Shown here piece after piece: positions 24,670-32,969 of a stretch of 64,000 nt of DNA. Position 1 is the stretch's first letter; each line of letters opens with the position of its first letter. The stretch lies in assembly GCF_018866325.1 (NCBI RefSeq), contig NZ_CP076457.1:5429001-5493000 (forward strand). Reading direction: 5' to 3'. Below the pieces are notes generated by a model. That model ran no database searches. It saw nothing but the letters and a program-made list of their open reading frames with translations, and had not been told where the DNA came from. A program made the translations under genes and the position numbers. Source of the DNA: Streptomyces sp. YPW6. GTDB taxonomy: Bacteria; Actinomycetota; Actinomycetes; Streptomycetales; Streptomycetaceae.

Positions 24670-26303
24670 GGTCGGTCTCCTGCGGGTGCGTGCCAGGGTT
24701 CGCCGGCCGGAGGAGCGGCGAACGGCCCGGCCTCCGGTTCGGCACGGGGCGCGGCGAAGGGCGAGGGAGCGGGGGAGGGGGAGGGGGCGACCGGAGCGGA
24801 CGGCACGGTGTCGTAGTCGGCCGGTGCGCCGGTGTACGCCGAGGCCACGTGCGTCGGTGCGTCGGTGTTCTCCGTGGTCGTGTACGTCGGTGCGCCGGTG
24901 TACGCCGAGCTCACGTGCGTCGGTGCGTCGGCGTTCTCCGAGGTGGCGTACGCCGGTGCGCCGTGTTCGGGCGTTCCGCCTCCGTGGGCGCCGGGTTCCG
25001 GGCCGGTGTGCTCCGGCGTTCCGTACCTCGGCGTGCCGTGCTCCGGCATTTCGTGGAAAGGCGCCGCGTAGGTGTGCTCCTGCGCGGTGTACGCCAGTGG
25101 GTCCTGCCGGGGCGCGCCGTGGTGCGCCTGCCCGGGCGGGGCCGGGGACGGTGAGGGCCAGCGGGTCTCCGGCGGGGCTGACGGTCCGCCGCCGAGCGAG
25201 ACGGCGCGGTACCCGGCCGTGATGCCCGTCCCGGGACCTGATCCGGCCTTCCTCCGCCCCGGGGCTGGCAGCTCCTCCGGTGGGCCGAAGGTGATGCGGT
25301 CGGCGCTGCGGGGCGGGGGCTCGTACAGGGGCGACCGCCCGCTGTGCAGCGTTTCCGTCGGCGCTTCGTGCAACGCGCCGGGGATCGCCGTGAAGGGGGG
25401 CGTGTTCGGGGGTACGGGCGCCGACAGCGTGCGCGGGCGCACCGGCGTGCCGCGCACGTCCCGGTCGCCCTCGCTCCAGGCGGCCGGATCGGACCAGGGC
25501 TCCCCGGTGGGCGAGGGGGATTCCCGCAGGACCGGATCGGGCGCGGCAGGCGGCCCTTCGCCCAGCAGTTCGGCGACCCGGTCGGCGATGCGCCGCTTCG
25601 TCGGACGCGGCAGCATCCGCAGGCACAGCGCTCCGGCGACGGCGGCGAGGCAGAGCCCGTACATCACGACCACCCACGTGGCAGGCGCGCGCCCCGCGTA
25701 CAGGCCGTGGATCAGCGCGGCGCACCACGCCGGGTACGCCAGCGCGTGCACGGCGCGCCACCGGCCTGCGATCCCGCCCGCCTCCCGGGGCGACCCCAGC
25801 GACTGCCCGAGCCGGGCGGCCTTGGGAGAGGGCTGGGCGAAGGCGCTGCGCAGGGCTCCGGTCGCGGCCGTGACGACCATCAGCAGCCCGGCCAGCGAAC
25901 CGAACCCGATCAGCCCCGCCGCGCCGCTCACGCCGAGGCTGAAGGGTATGAGCGCGCCGATCAACGCCACGTGCCCGAGGGCGACTTTGACCGTTCCGTG
26001 CAGCAGCAGAAAGCCGAGCGACGCCACGGCGGTGGCCCGGTGGACGCCCTGGCAGACGATGCGCTGCCGGGTGGAGAGGAACAGCCGGTCGGTGGCCAGC
26101 AGGCCCCAGGCGACGGCAGCGCTGAGCGACACCAGCGACAGGACGCCGGTGGTGAAATCGAGGGTGGCGCGCAGCTCGTCGCTCCCTGCGACGGCGAACA
26201 GAGGGACGAAGACCAACGCGGCGACTGTCAGGCCGCCCTGTACCGGCCTGCTCATTGCGGGGCTCATGCTGGGGGATACGCGGATCTTGCGATGAGGGTT
26301 CAT
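24666..26303 (-). CDS. Polytopic membrane protein, possible haem/ferric-reductase-like partner
   Basis: 545 residues from ATG 26303 (MNPHRKIRVSPSMSP), preceded by GGAG at 8 nt. About six membrane segments lie in the first ~270 residues, with His residues in GVHRATAVASLGFLLLHG and VHALAYPAWCAALIHG that could bind haem as in ferric-reductase-like domains. The last ~270 residues are a disordered Pro/Thr/Ala/Glu-rich tail with an internal ~22-residue repeat (TDAPTHVSSAYTGAPTY). The NuoF-like gene overlaps its stop (GTGA), so the two form an operon. A transmembrane electron-transfer role is inferred, not proven. Confidence 0.7.
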   Translation of the reverse strand: MNPHRKIRVSPSMSPAMSRPVQGGLTVAALVFVPLFAVAGSDELRATLDFTTGVLSLVSLSAAVAWGLLATDRLFLSTRQRIVCQGVHRATAVASLGFLLLHGTVKVALGHVALIGALIPFSLGVSGAAGLIGFGSLAGLLMVVTAATGALRSAFAQPSPKAARLGQSLGSPREAGGIAGRWRAVHALAYPAWCAALIHGLYAGRAPATWVVVMYGLCLAAVAGALCLRMLPRPTKRRIADRVAELLGEGPPAAPDPVLRESPSPTGEPWSDPAAWSEGDRDVRGTPVRPRTLSAPVPPNTPPFTAIPGALHEAPTETLHSGRSPLYEPPPRSADRITFGPPEELPAPGRRKAGSGPGTGITAGYRAVSLGGGPSAPPETRWPSPSPAPPGQAHHGAPRQDPLAYTAQEHTYAAPFHEMPEHGTPRYGTPEHTGPEPGAHGGGTPEHGAPAYATSENADAPTHVSSAYTGAPTYTTTENTDAPTHVASAYTGAPADYDTVPSAPVAPSPSPAPSPFAAPRAEPEAGPFAAPPAGEPWHAPAGDRP

Positions 26304-26627
26304 GGGGGCGACTCCGAATAGTTCGGCAAAGCGGTCCCGTTGCCGCATGCTAGGACGCCCCATACCAACCGGTACGAGGTTTGCTCGGTTGCCCCGATAG
26401 AGGTCGGTACGCGGAGTAACCTCTGCTTCCCGGGCGTTCTCCCCGCCCCGCGAGTCCGCCCAGGACTTCGCGGAAACCTCATGCGCGGCACGCGGGTCGT
26501 ACACGCCGCAGCCACGGGAACGCCACCTTCCGGCTACGGAGAGTGGTGCGCGGGTGGTGAGGGTCCGCGCGCCTGCGGGCGGTGTCCGCCCTCCGGTTAC
26601 TCCCCGCTCCCTTCCGGGTCCGTGCGG

Positions 26628-26633
26628 TACCCT
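26628..26633 (+). promoter_or_regulatory. -10 box of the leuS leader
   Basis: TACCCT ends 6 nt before ATG 26640, so transcription could begin at or next to the A of the leader-peptide start. That would make the leader peptide leaderless. No clear -35. Confidence 0.5.
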
Positions 26634-26639
26634 GACGCC

Positions 26640-26678
26640 ATGCGTGCCGTACGCCTTCTGCTTAGCGAGCCGCGCTGA
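26640..26678 (+). CDS. Leucine-rich leader peptide of leuS
   Basis: Reads Met-Arg-Ala-Val-Arg-Leu-Leu-Leu-Ser-Glu-Pro-Arg then TGA, with three Leu codons in a row (CTT CTG CTT) at 26655-26663. CTT is rare in high-GC streptomycetes, so its use twice here suggests selection for sensitivity to charged tRNA-Leu. It is followed by a nested hairpin (26670-26720) and an intrinsic terminator (26723-26747), 110 nt before leuS. This is the standard layout of ribosome-mediated attenuation. Confidence 0.75.
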   Translation: MRAVRLLLSEPR

Positions 26679-26720
26679 AGAGTCCCGACCGGTGAGAACG
26701 CCTGGTCGGAGTCAGCGCGG
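26670..26720 (+). promoter_or_regulatory. Nested hairpin in the leuS leader
   Basis: CCGCGCTGA (26670-26678), which includes the leader stop codon, pairs perfectly with TCAGCGCGG (26712-26720). Inside it CCGACC (26685-26690) pairs with GGTCGG (26704-26709). A ribosome stalled on the Leu codons or at the stop would affect whether this forms. I could not identify an alternative antiterminator pairing with the terminator. Confidence 0.65.
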
Positions 26721-26722
26721 CG

Positions 26723-26747
26723 TCCCCTCCTGTGCGAGGGGATTTTT
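26723..26747 (+). terminator. Intrinsic terminator of the leuS attenuator
   Basis: TCCCCTC (26723-26729) pairs with GAGGGGA (26736-26742), 6-nt loop, followed by TTTTT. A U-tract is unusual in this window, so this is a strong terminator signal in front of leuS. Confidence 0.8.
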
Positions 26748-26787
26748 CGTTTCCCGGCAGATGACGATCGATGGAGCTTTGAGGATC

Positions 26788-29661
26788 ATGAGCGAGACGA
26801 ATTCCGCTGCCGAGACGGCCGCGCCGCACCGCTACACGGCGGCGATGGCCGCCGACATCGAGGCACGCTGGCAGGACTTCTGGGACGCCGAGGGGACGTA
26901 CGAGGCGCCGAACCCCACCGGCGGCCTGGCGGGCGACCCGGAGCTGGCCGCCAAGCCGAAGAAGTTCATCATGGACATGTTCCCGTACCCCTCGGGTGCG
27001 GGCCTGCACGTCGGACACCCGCTGGGCTACATCGCCACCGATGTCTACGCCCGCCACCAGCGGATGACCGGCCACAACGTGCTGCACACCCTGGGCTTCG
27101 ACGCGTTCGGCCTGCCCGCCGAGCAGTACGCGGTGCAGACGGGCACCCACCCCCGGGTCTCCACCGAGGCCAACATGGAGAACATGAAGGTCCAGCTGCG
27201 CAGGCTGGGGCTGGGCCACGACAAGCGCCGCTCCTTCGCGACGATCGACGCCGAGTACTACAAGTGGACGCAGTGGATCTTCCTGCAGATCTTCAACTCC
27301 TGGTACGACACCGAGGCCGACCGGGCCCGCCCGATCGCCGAGCTGGTCGAGCAGTTCGAGAGCGGCACGCGCGCGACCCCCGACGGCCGTGAGTGGAGCG
27401 CCCTGAGCGCCACCGAGCGCGCCGACCTGCTGAGCCAGTACCGACTGGCGTACGCCTCCGACGCCCCGGTGAACTGGTCGCCCGGCCTGGGCACCGTCCT
27501 GGCCAACGAGGAGGTCACCGCCGACGGCCGGTCCGAGCGCGGCAACTTCCCCGTCTTCAAGGCCAAGCTGCGCCAGTGGAACATGCGCATCACCGCCTAC
27601 GCCGACCGGCTGCTGAACGACCTGGACGGCCTGGACTGGCCTGAGGCCATCAAGCTGCAGCAGCGCAACTGGATCGGCCGCTCCGAGGGCGCCCGGGTGG
27701 AGTTCCCGGTGGACACCGCGGGCGGCATCACCGTCTTCACCACCCGCCAGGACACCCTGTTCGGCGCGACGTACATGGTCCTGGCCCCCGAGCACGACAT
27801 GGTCGAGCGGATCATTCCGGCCGCCTGGCCCGAGGGCACCCACCCGGTGTGGACCGGCGGTCACGCGAGCCCGGCCGAGGCCGTCACCGCGTACCGCAAG
27901 CAGGCCGCCGCCAAGTCCGACGTCGAGCGGCAGGCCGAGGCCAAGGACAAGACGGGTGTCTTCACCGGTGCGTACGCCACCAACCCCGTCAGCGGCGAGA
28001 AGGTTCCCGTCTTCATCGCCGACTACGTCCTGATGGGCTACGGCACCGGCGCGATCATGGCCGTACCGGCGCACGACGCACGCGACTTCGCCTTCGCGCG
28101 CGCCTTCGAGCTGCCGATGCGCTGTGTCGTCCAGCCCTCCGACGACCGCGGCACCGACCCCGCCACGTGGGACGACGCCTTCAGCTCGTACGACGCGAAG
28201 CTGGTCAACTCGGCCAACGACGAGATCTCGCTGGACGGCCTGGGCGTCGTCGAGGCCAAGGCCAGGATCACCGAGTGGCTGCAGGAGCACGGCGTCGGCG
28301 AGGGCACCGTCAACTTCCGGCTGCGCGACTGGCTGTTCAGCCGGCAGCGCTACTGGGGCGAGCCCTTCCCGATCGTGTACGACGAGGACGGCATCGCCCA
28401 CCCGCTGCCCGAGTCCATGCTGCCGCTGGAACTGCCCGAGGTCGAGGACTACTCCCCGCGCACCTTCGACCCGGAGGACGCGTCCGCCCAGCCCGAGACC
28501 CCCCTGTCGCGCAACGCCGACTGGGTCAACGTCACGCTGGACCTGGGTGACGGCGCTGGTCGACGGAGCTACCGCCGCGAGACCAACACCATGCCCAACT
28601 GGGCCGGTTCCTGCTGGTACGAGCTGCGCTACCTGGACCCGGACAACGACCGGCAGCTCGTCGACCCGTCGATCGAGCAGTACTGGATGGGGCCCCGCGA
28701 GGGGCAGCCCACCGGCGGTGTCGACCTGTACGTCGGCGGGGCCGAGCACGCCGTGCTGCACCTGCTGTACGCGCGTTTCTGGTCCAAGGTGCTGCACGAC
28801 CTGGGCCACATCTCCTCCGCCGAGCCGTTCCACAAGCTGTACAACCAGGGCATGATCCAGGCGTTCGTCTACCGCGACAGCCGGGGCATCGCCGTTCCCG
28901 CCGCCGAGGTGGAGGAGCGCGACGGCGCGTTCTTCCACCAGGGCGAGAAGGTCAGCCGCGTCCTGGGCAAGATGGGCAAGTCCCTGAAGAACGCGGTCAC
29001 GCCGGACGAGATCTGCGCGGAGTACGGCGCGGACACCCTGCGCCTGTACGAGATGGCGATGGGCCCCCTGGACGTGTCGCGCCCCTGGGACACGCGTGCC
29101 GTGGTCGGCCAGTACCGCCTGCTGCAGCGGCTGTGGCGCAACGTCGTCGACGAGGAGACCGGGGAGGTCACCGTCGTCGACACGGAGCCCGGCGAGGACA
29201 CCCTGCGCGCGCTGCACAAGGCGATCGACGGGGTCGGCCAGGACATGGCGGGGATGCGGTTCAACACCGCCATCGCCAAGGTCACCGAGCTGAACAACCA
29301 CCTGACGAAGGCCGGCGGCCCGCTGTCGCGCTCGGTCGCCGAGCGGCTGGTCCTGCTGATCGCCCCGCTGGCCCCGCACATCGCCGAGGAGCTGTGGCGC
29401 CGGCTGGGCCATACCGACTCCGTCGTCCACCAGGACTTCCCGGTGGCCGACCCGGCGTACGTGGTCGACGAGACCGTCACCTGCGTCGTCCAGATCAAGG
29501 GCAAGGTCCGGGCCCGCCTGGAGATCTCGCCCTCCATCACGGACGAGGAGCTGGAGGCGCTGGCCCTGGCCGACGAGGCGGTCGTCGCCGCGTTGGGCGG
29601 GGCGGGCATCCGCAAGGTGATCGTGCGGGCACCGAAGCTGGTGAACATCGTCCCTGCGTGA
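26788..29661 (+). CDS. leuS: Leucyl-tRNA synthetase
   Basis: Charges tRNA-Leu. 957 residues. Class I motifs: HxGH-type MFPYPSGAGLHVGHPLGY and KMSKS-type LGKMGKSLKNAV. A CP1 editing domain is present between them (TTRQDTLFGATYMVLAPEH). ATG 26788 is chosen for the N-terminus MSETNSAAETAAPHRYTAA; GAGG (26781-26784) is close and GGAG (26773-26776) is 11 nt upstream. Expression appears to be controlled by the leader peptide and terminator directly upstream. Confidence 0.97.
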   Translation: MSETNSAAETAAPHRYTAAMAADIEARWQDFWDAEGTYEAPNPTGGLAGDPELAAKPKKFIMDMFPYPSGAGLHVGHPLGYIATDVYARHQRMTGHNVLHTLGFDAFGLPAEQYAVQTGTHPRVSTEANMENMKVQLRRLGLGHDKRRSFATIDAEYYKWTQWIFLQIFNSWYDTEADRARPIAELVEQFESGTRATPDGREWSALSATERADLLSQYRLAYASDAPVNWSPGLGTVLANEEVTADGRSERGNFPVFKAKLRQWNMRITAYADRLLNDLDGLDWPEAIKLQQRNWIGRSEGARVEFPVDTAGGITVFTTRQDTLFGATYMVLAPEHDMVERIIPAAWPEGTHPVWTGGHASPAEAVTAYRKQAAAKSDVERQAEAKDKTGVFTGAYATNPVSGEKVPVFIADYVLMGYGTGAIMAVPAHDARDFAFARAFELPMRCVVQPSDDRGTDPATWDDAFSSYDAKLVNSANDEISLDGLGVVEAKARITEWLQEHGVGEGTVNFRLRDWLFSRQRYWGEPFPIVYDEDGIAHPLPESMLPLELPEVEDYSPRTFDPEDASAQPETPLSRNADWVNVTLDLGDGAGRRSYRRETNTMPNWAGSCWYELRYLDPDNDRQLVDPSIEQYWMGPREGQPTGGVDLYVGGAEHAVLHLLYARFWSKVLHDLGHISSAEPFHKLYNQGMIQAFVYRDSRGIAVPAAEVEERDGAFFHQGEKVSRVLGKMGKSLKNAVTPDEICAEYGADTLRLYEMAMGPLDVSRPWDTRAVVGQYRLLQRLWRNVVDEETGEVTVVDTEPGEDTLRALHKAIDGVGQDMAGMRFNTAIAKVTELNNHLTKAGGPLSRSVAERLVLLIAPLAPHIAEELWRRLGHTDSVVHQDFPVADPAYVVDETVTCVVQIKGKVRARLEISPSITDEELEALALADEAVVAALGGAGIRKVIVRAPKLVNIVPA

Positions 29662-29719
29662 CGGGGACGTCGACGGTGGCGGTGTGACGGCCCCGTGAGC
29701 GGTGGGGGCCATCCCCTAC

Positions 29720-29758
29720 GGGCAGGTTGGGGGTTCCGAGGGAACCCCCGACCTGCCC
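29720..29758. terminator. Terminator after leuS
   Basis: 18-bp stem (29720-29737 with 29741-29758, one G-T pair) and a 3-nt loop, 59 bases past the leuS stop. No T-run. Confidence 0.75.
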
Positions 29759-29822
29759 GCTCCGTTTACGGTGGAGGGGGCGACCGGTACCGGCGGCCGC
29801 ATCGAGACACCGAGGGGCATTC

Positions 29823-30608
29823 ATGGAAGCCGCGCTCACGATCCTGGCGTTGCTCCTGGTCGCGTTCGTCGCGCTGGGTGTCTATGCGACCGTGAAGGCC
29901 GTCGGTGCGGCCAAGCGGGGCGTGGACCGCACGATCACGCAGGCCCGTCGCACGGTGGAGGACACCACACTCCGGGCCAAGAGTTTCGGGCAGGCGGGGG
30001 TCGCGGGCGAGCTCGCCCAGCTCCGGCTCTCCCTGCGCACCTCGATGCGGGCCACGCAGGACGCCCTGCACGCCGGTGTCGCCGAGGACGCCTCCCTGGC
30101 GGAGTCGGTGGACCTGTTCCGGCGGCTGAGCGCCCACGGCCTGGAGCTGGACGACGAGCTGAAGAGGCTGGAGCGCGAGCCGGACCGGGCGACGGTCGCG
30201 GGCCTGCTGCCCAAGCTGCGGGAGCGCACGCAGCGCATCACGCACTCCGCCGAGTCGCTGCGCTGGGCGGCACGGGACCGGGCACGCCAGTTCGCCGACG
30301 ACGACCTGGACGCGCTGAACGCGCAGATCGACATCGAGGCCGGTGCGTTGCGGCACTGGGCCGTGGACGAGCCGTCGACGCAGCGGTCCGGCGCGGACGC
30401 CTCCGCCGCGTCCCCGGGCCGGGGCCCGGGGACGGACTGGCCGGAGCCGGCCGCCTCGGCGGAACCGTCGGCCGGCAGCAGCACGGCCGACGAGGCGTGG
30501 TCCGGACCGGCCCGTGAGGAGAGCCCGCAGGCGATCACCGCACCGGACCCGCGGCTGCGTTCGACCTACTCCTGGCAGAAGTCCACCCGGCCGGAAACGA
30601 CGAACTGA
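29823..30608 (+). CDS. Membrane-anchored helical protein
   Basis: 261 residues. ATG 29823 follows GAGGGG. An N-terminal membrane anchor (ALTILALLLVAFVALGVYATVKAV) is followed by ~170 residues of charged helix, rich in Arg, Leu, Glu and Ala, probably coiled coil (VDLFRRLSAHGLELDDELKRLER), and a Pro/Ser/Ala/Glu-rich tail. A conserved streptomycete protein next to leuS and degV; no enzyme motif. It could be a cytoplasmic-facing scaffold. Confidence 0.75.
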   Translation: MEAALTILALLLVAFVALGVYATVKAVGAAKRGVDRTITQARRTVEDTTLRAKSFGQAGVAGELAQLRLSLRTSMRATQDALHAGVAEDASLAESVDLFRRLSAHGLELDDELKRLEREPDRATVAGLLPKLRERTQRITHSAESLRWAARDRARQFADDDLDALNAQIDIEAGALRHWAVDEPSTQRSGADASAASPGRGPGTDWPEPAASAEPSAGSSTADEAWSGPAREESPQAITAPDPRLRSTYSWQKSTRPETTN

Positions 30609-30719
30609 CGCGCGCGGGACGCTCCGGGCCCGAACGGATGCGTTCCGAAGCGGCCAGGAATGATCAGAGGGCCAGGGCCGGGCTGCCGCGCTCCCACCAC
30701 GCCAGGTAACCTCCGGCTC

Positions 30720-31565
30720 ATGTCCCGCCATGTCGCTGTCGTCACCGATTCCACGGCCTACCTGCCGCGCCCGACGATGGAACGGCACGGCATCACCGCG
30801 GTGCCGCTGACCGTCGTTCTGGGTGACCGGGCGCTGGAGGAGGGCACGGAGATCTCCGCCCGCTCGCTCGCCCTGGCTCTGCAGAAACGCCACTCCGTGA
30901 CGACGTCCCGCCCCAGCCCCGAGGTCTTCGCCGAGGCCTACCGGGCGGCGGCCGAGGCCGGGGCGGACGCGGTGGTGTCCCTGCATCTGTCGTCGGAGTT
31001 CTCGGGCACGTACGACGCCGCGCAGCTCGCGGCGAAGGACGCCCCCGTTCCGGTACGTGTGGTGGACACCGGCATGGTCGCCATGGCCCTGGGGTTCTGC
31101 GCACTCGCGGCGGCGGAGGCCGCCGAGGCGGGCGGCGGCCTGGACGAGGCGGTGGCGGCGGCGGAGAAGCGGGCTGCGGGCACCTCGGCGTATTTCTATG
31201 TCGACACGCTCGACTACCTGCGCCGGGGCGGTCGCATCGGTACGGCCCAGGCCCTGCTGGGGTCCGCGCTGGCGGTGAAGCCGATCCTGGAGCTCGACGG
31301 GGGCCGGATCGAGATGCTGGAGAAGGTGCGGACGGCATCCAAGGCGATCGCCCGTCTGGAGGAGATCGTCACCGAGCGGGCGGGCGGGGCCCCGGTGGAC
31401 ATCGCCGTCCACCACCTCGCCGCCCAGGAGCGGGCCGACCGCCTGGCCGAGCGGCTGCGCGAACGAGTCCCCGGTCTCGTCGATCTCCACGTCAGCGAGG
31501 TCGGCGCGGTGATCGGGGCGCACACGGGGCCGGGGCTGCTCGGCGCGGTGATCTCTCTGCGGTGA
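30720..31565 (+). CDS. DegV family protein
   Basis: 281 residues. DegV proteins bind fatty acids, and in Firmicutes act as fatty-acid-kinase partners (FakB). The N-terminal VAVVTDSTAYLP and the lipid-site SLHLSSEFSGTYDAA are typical, as is YLRRGGRIGTAQALLGSAL. ATG 30720 has a TAACCT box about 7 nt upstream and no ribosome-binding site, so a leaderless message is likely. Role in actinobacteria is not settled. Confidence 0.9.
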   Translation: MSRHVAVVTDSTAYLPRPTMERHGITAVPLTVVLGDRALEEGTEISARSLALALQKRHSVTTSRPSPEVFAEAYRAAAEAGADAVVSLHLSSEFSGTYDAAQLAAKDAPVPVRVVDTGMVAMALGFCALAAAEAAEAGGGLDEAVAAAEKRAAGTSAYFYVDTLDYLRRGGRIGTAQALLGSALAVKPILELDGGRIEMLEKVRTASKAIARLEEIVTERAGGAPVDIAVHHLAAQERADRLAERLRERVPGLVDLHVSEVGAVIGAHTGPGLLGAVISLR

Positions 31566-31645
31566 CTTCCCCCGGTGACTTTCCTGCGGTGACTTCCCTC
31601 ACCGGTGACCTCCCCCGGTGACGTCCTTGCGGTGGTCTTTCTGCG
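31566..31645. repeat. Degenerate CGGTGACTTCC repeats
   Basis: Four to five imperfect copies of (C/G)CGGTGACTTCC at about 15-bp spacing after the degV gene. No gene is visible between 31566 and 31817; the region also holds two DnaA-box-like sites and the comEA promoter. Confidence 0.55.
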
Positions 31646-31738
31646 CATACCTCTCTGGTGATGTGCCGCGGTCCTTCCCGGGAGCGTTGTTCCCGGCTCT
31701 GATCTCGCCGGGGAGATTCACTCCGTGGAGTGGCCGAG

Positions 31739-31765
31739 TTGTCCACAACTGCCCGGCTGTCCACA
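31739..31765 (+). promoter_or_regulatory. Pair of DnaA-box-like sites upstream of comEA
   Basis: TTGTCCACA (31739-31747) matches the Streptomyces DnaA-box consensus fully; CTGTCCACA (31757-31765) has one permitted change. Same orientation, 18 bp apart, about 53-79 bases before the comEA start. Confidence 0.45.
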
Positions 31766-31817
31766 GGAATCGGAGCTGCTCAGCGGGTTTCGCCAGAGGT
31801 GCCTAACGTCGTGAGGC

Positions 31818-32969
31818 ATGGCCCTTCGATCTTCTCGGGCGTCAGCTCCCGACGCCCCGTTCACCTCCGCGTCCGCGTCCGACTCCTCTGATCCCTCGTC
31901 CTCGCTCTCGTCCATGTCCGCAGCGCCCGCGCGAGCGCGCCGCGGATCCGGTACGCGCCCGAGCGGCCGGGCTGGTGTGCGCCCCGGGGCTCGTCCCGGT
32001 CCGCGCCAAGGCGGTCGGCGGTCCGTGCGAGGTCGGACCGCCCTCGCGTCGGCGGCCGCGCGCCGCCGGGCGGATGCGCTCATGGCCGACGCCTCCGCGC
32101 CCGCGAGCGATGTCCGGCCCGCAGCGGTGGATGAGCCGCCCGAGACACCCCCGCCCGCATCGGCGCCACCGGTGCCCCGGTCCGAGATGGTGGGGGAGAT
32201 GCCCGCCGGTACGTCGAGGGCGCGCCGTCTCGTGTCGGCGGTCCGGGAACGGCTGCCGTTGTGGGTGCGGATCCGGTGCGGGATGGCGCCGCGCACGCCG
32301 GTGGTGCTCGGTCTGGTGTTGCTCGCCGCCGTGGCCGTCGCCACTGCGCACTTCTGGTCCGTGCGGCCCCAGGCCGTGCGTGCGCCGGAACCGGTCGCGG
32401 ACGAAGCGGCGGCGCCCGCGCTGCCGGCGGATCCGTTACGGTCCGGCGCGCCCGGTCCGGATCCCCGTCCGGCAGCCGGGGAGCCGCCGAGCGGGAGTGG
32501 CGGGACCGGGAGCGGTCAGATCGTCGTCGATGTGAGCGGTAAGGTCCGCCGGCCGGGCGTCCGTCGGCTTCCGGCGGGGTCACGGGTGGAGGACGCGCTC
32601 GAAGCGGCGGGCGGGGTGCGCACCGGCACGGACGTCACGGGACTCAACCGGGCGAGGATCCTGGTGGACGGTGAACAGGTCGCCGTGGGCCTTCCGCCGG
32701 GCCTGCCGGTCTTCGGCACGAGAGGCGGCGGGGTCGGGTCCGGGGCGGCCGGTGTGCAAGGCGGGGCCGGGCCTTCGGTGCCGCTGAGCCTGAACACGGC
32801 GACAGCGGAGCAGCTCGAAACCCTGCCGGGGGTCGGCCCCGTGCTGGCCCAGCACATGATCGACTACCGCGCGGAGCACAACGGCTTCCGATCCGTCGAC
32901 GAACTCCGACAGGTCAGGGGGATCGGCGACCGCCGCTTCGCCGACCTCCAGCCGCTCGTACGCCCGTGA
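31818..32969 (+). CDS. comEA: ComEA-like DNA-binding protein
   Basis: 383 residues. In competent bacteria ComEA binds double-stranded DNA at the outer membrane face and passes it to ComEC. Here a ~150-residue Ser/Ala/Pro/Arg-rich N-terminus precedes one membrane segment (VVLGLVLLAAVAVATAHFW), then a SLBB-type domain (VDVSGKVRRPGVRRLPAGS) and a C-terminal helix-hairpin-helix pair (LNTATAEQLETLPGVGPVLA). The start at 31818 is tentative (TAACGT box nearby; next ATG at 31917). The comEC start overlaps its stop (GTGA). Its partner gene is disrupted in this strain. Confidence 0.88.
   Translation: MALRSSRASAPDAPFTSASASDSSDPSSSLSSMSAAPARARRGSGTRPSGRAGVRPGARPGPRQGGRRSVRGRTALASAAARRRADALMADASAPASDVRPAAVDEPPETPPPASAPPVPRSEMVGEMPAGTSRARRLVSAVRERLPLWVRIRCGMAPRTPVVLGLVLLAAVAVATAHFWSVRPQAVRAPEPVADEAAAPALPADPLRSGAPGPDPRPAAGEPPSGSGGTGSGQIVVDVSGKVRRPGVRRLPAGSRVEDALEAAGGVRTGTDVTGLNRARILVDGEQVAVGLPPGLPVFGTRGGGVGSGAAGVQGGAGPSVPLSLNTATAEQLETLPGVGPVLAQHMIDYRAEHNGFRSVDELRQVRGIGDRRFADLQPLVRP

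Noticed and set aside
26662..29712. 1016-codon minus-strand open frame over leuS
   Set aside because: Shadow of leuS with low-complexity sequence.
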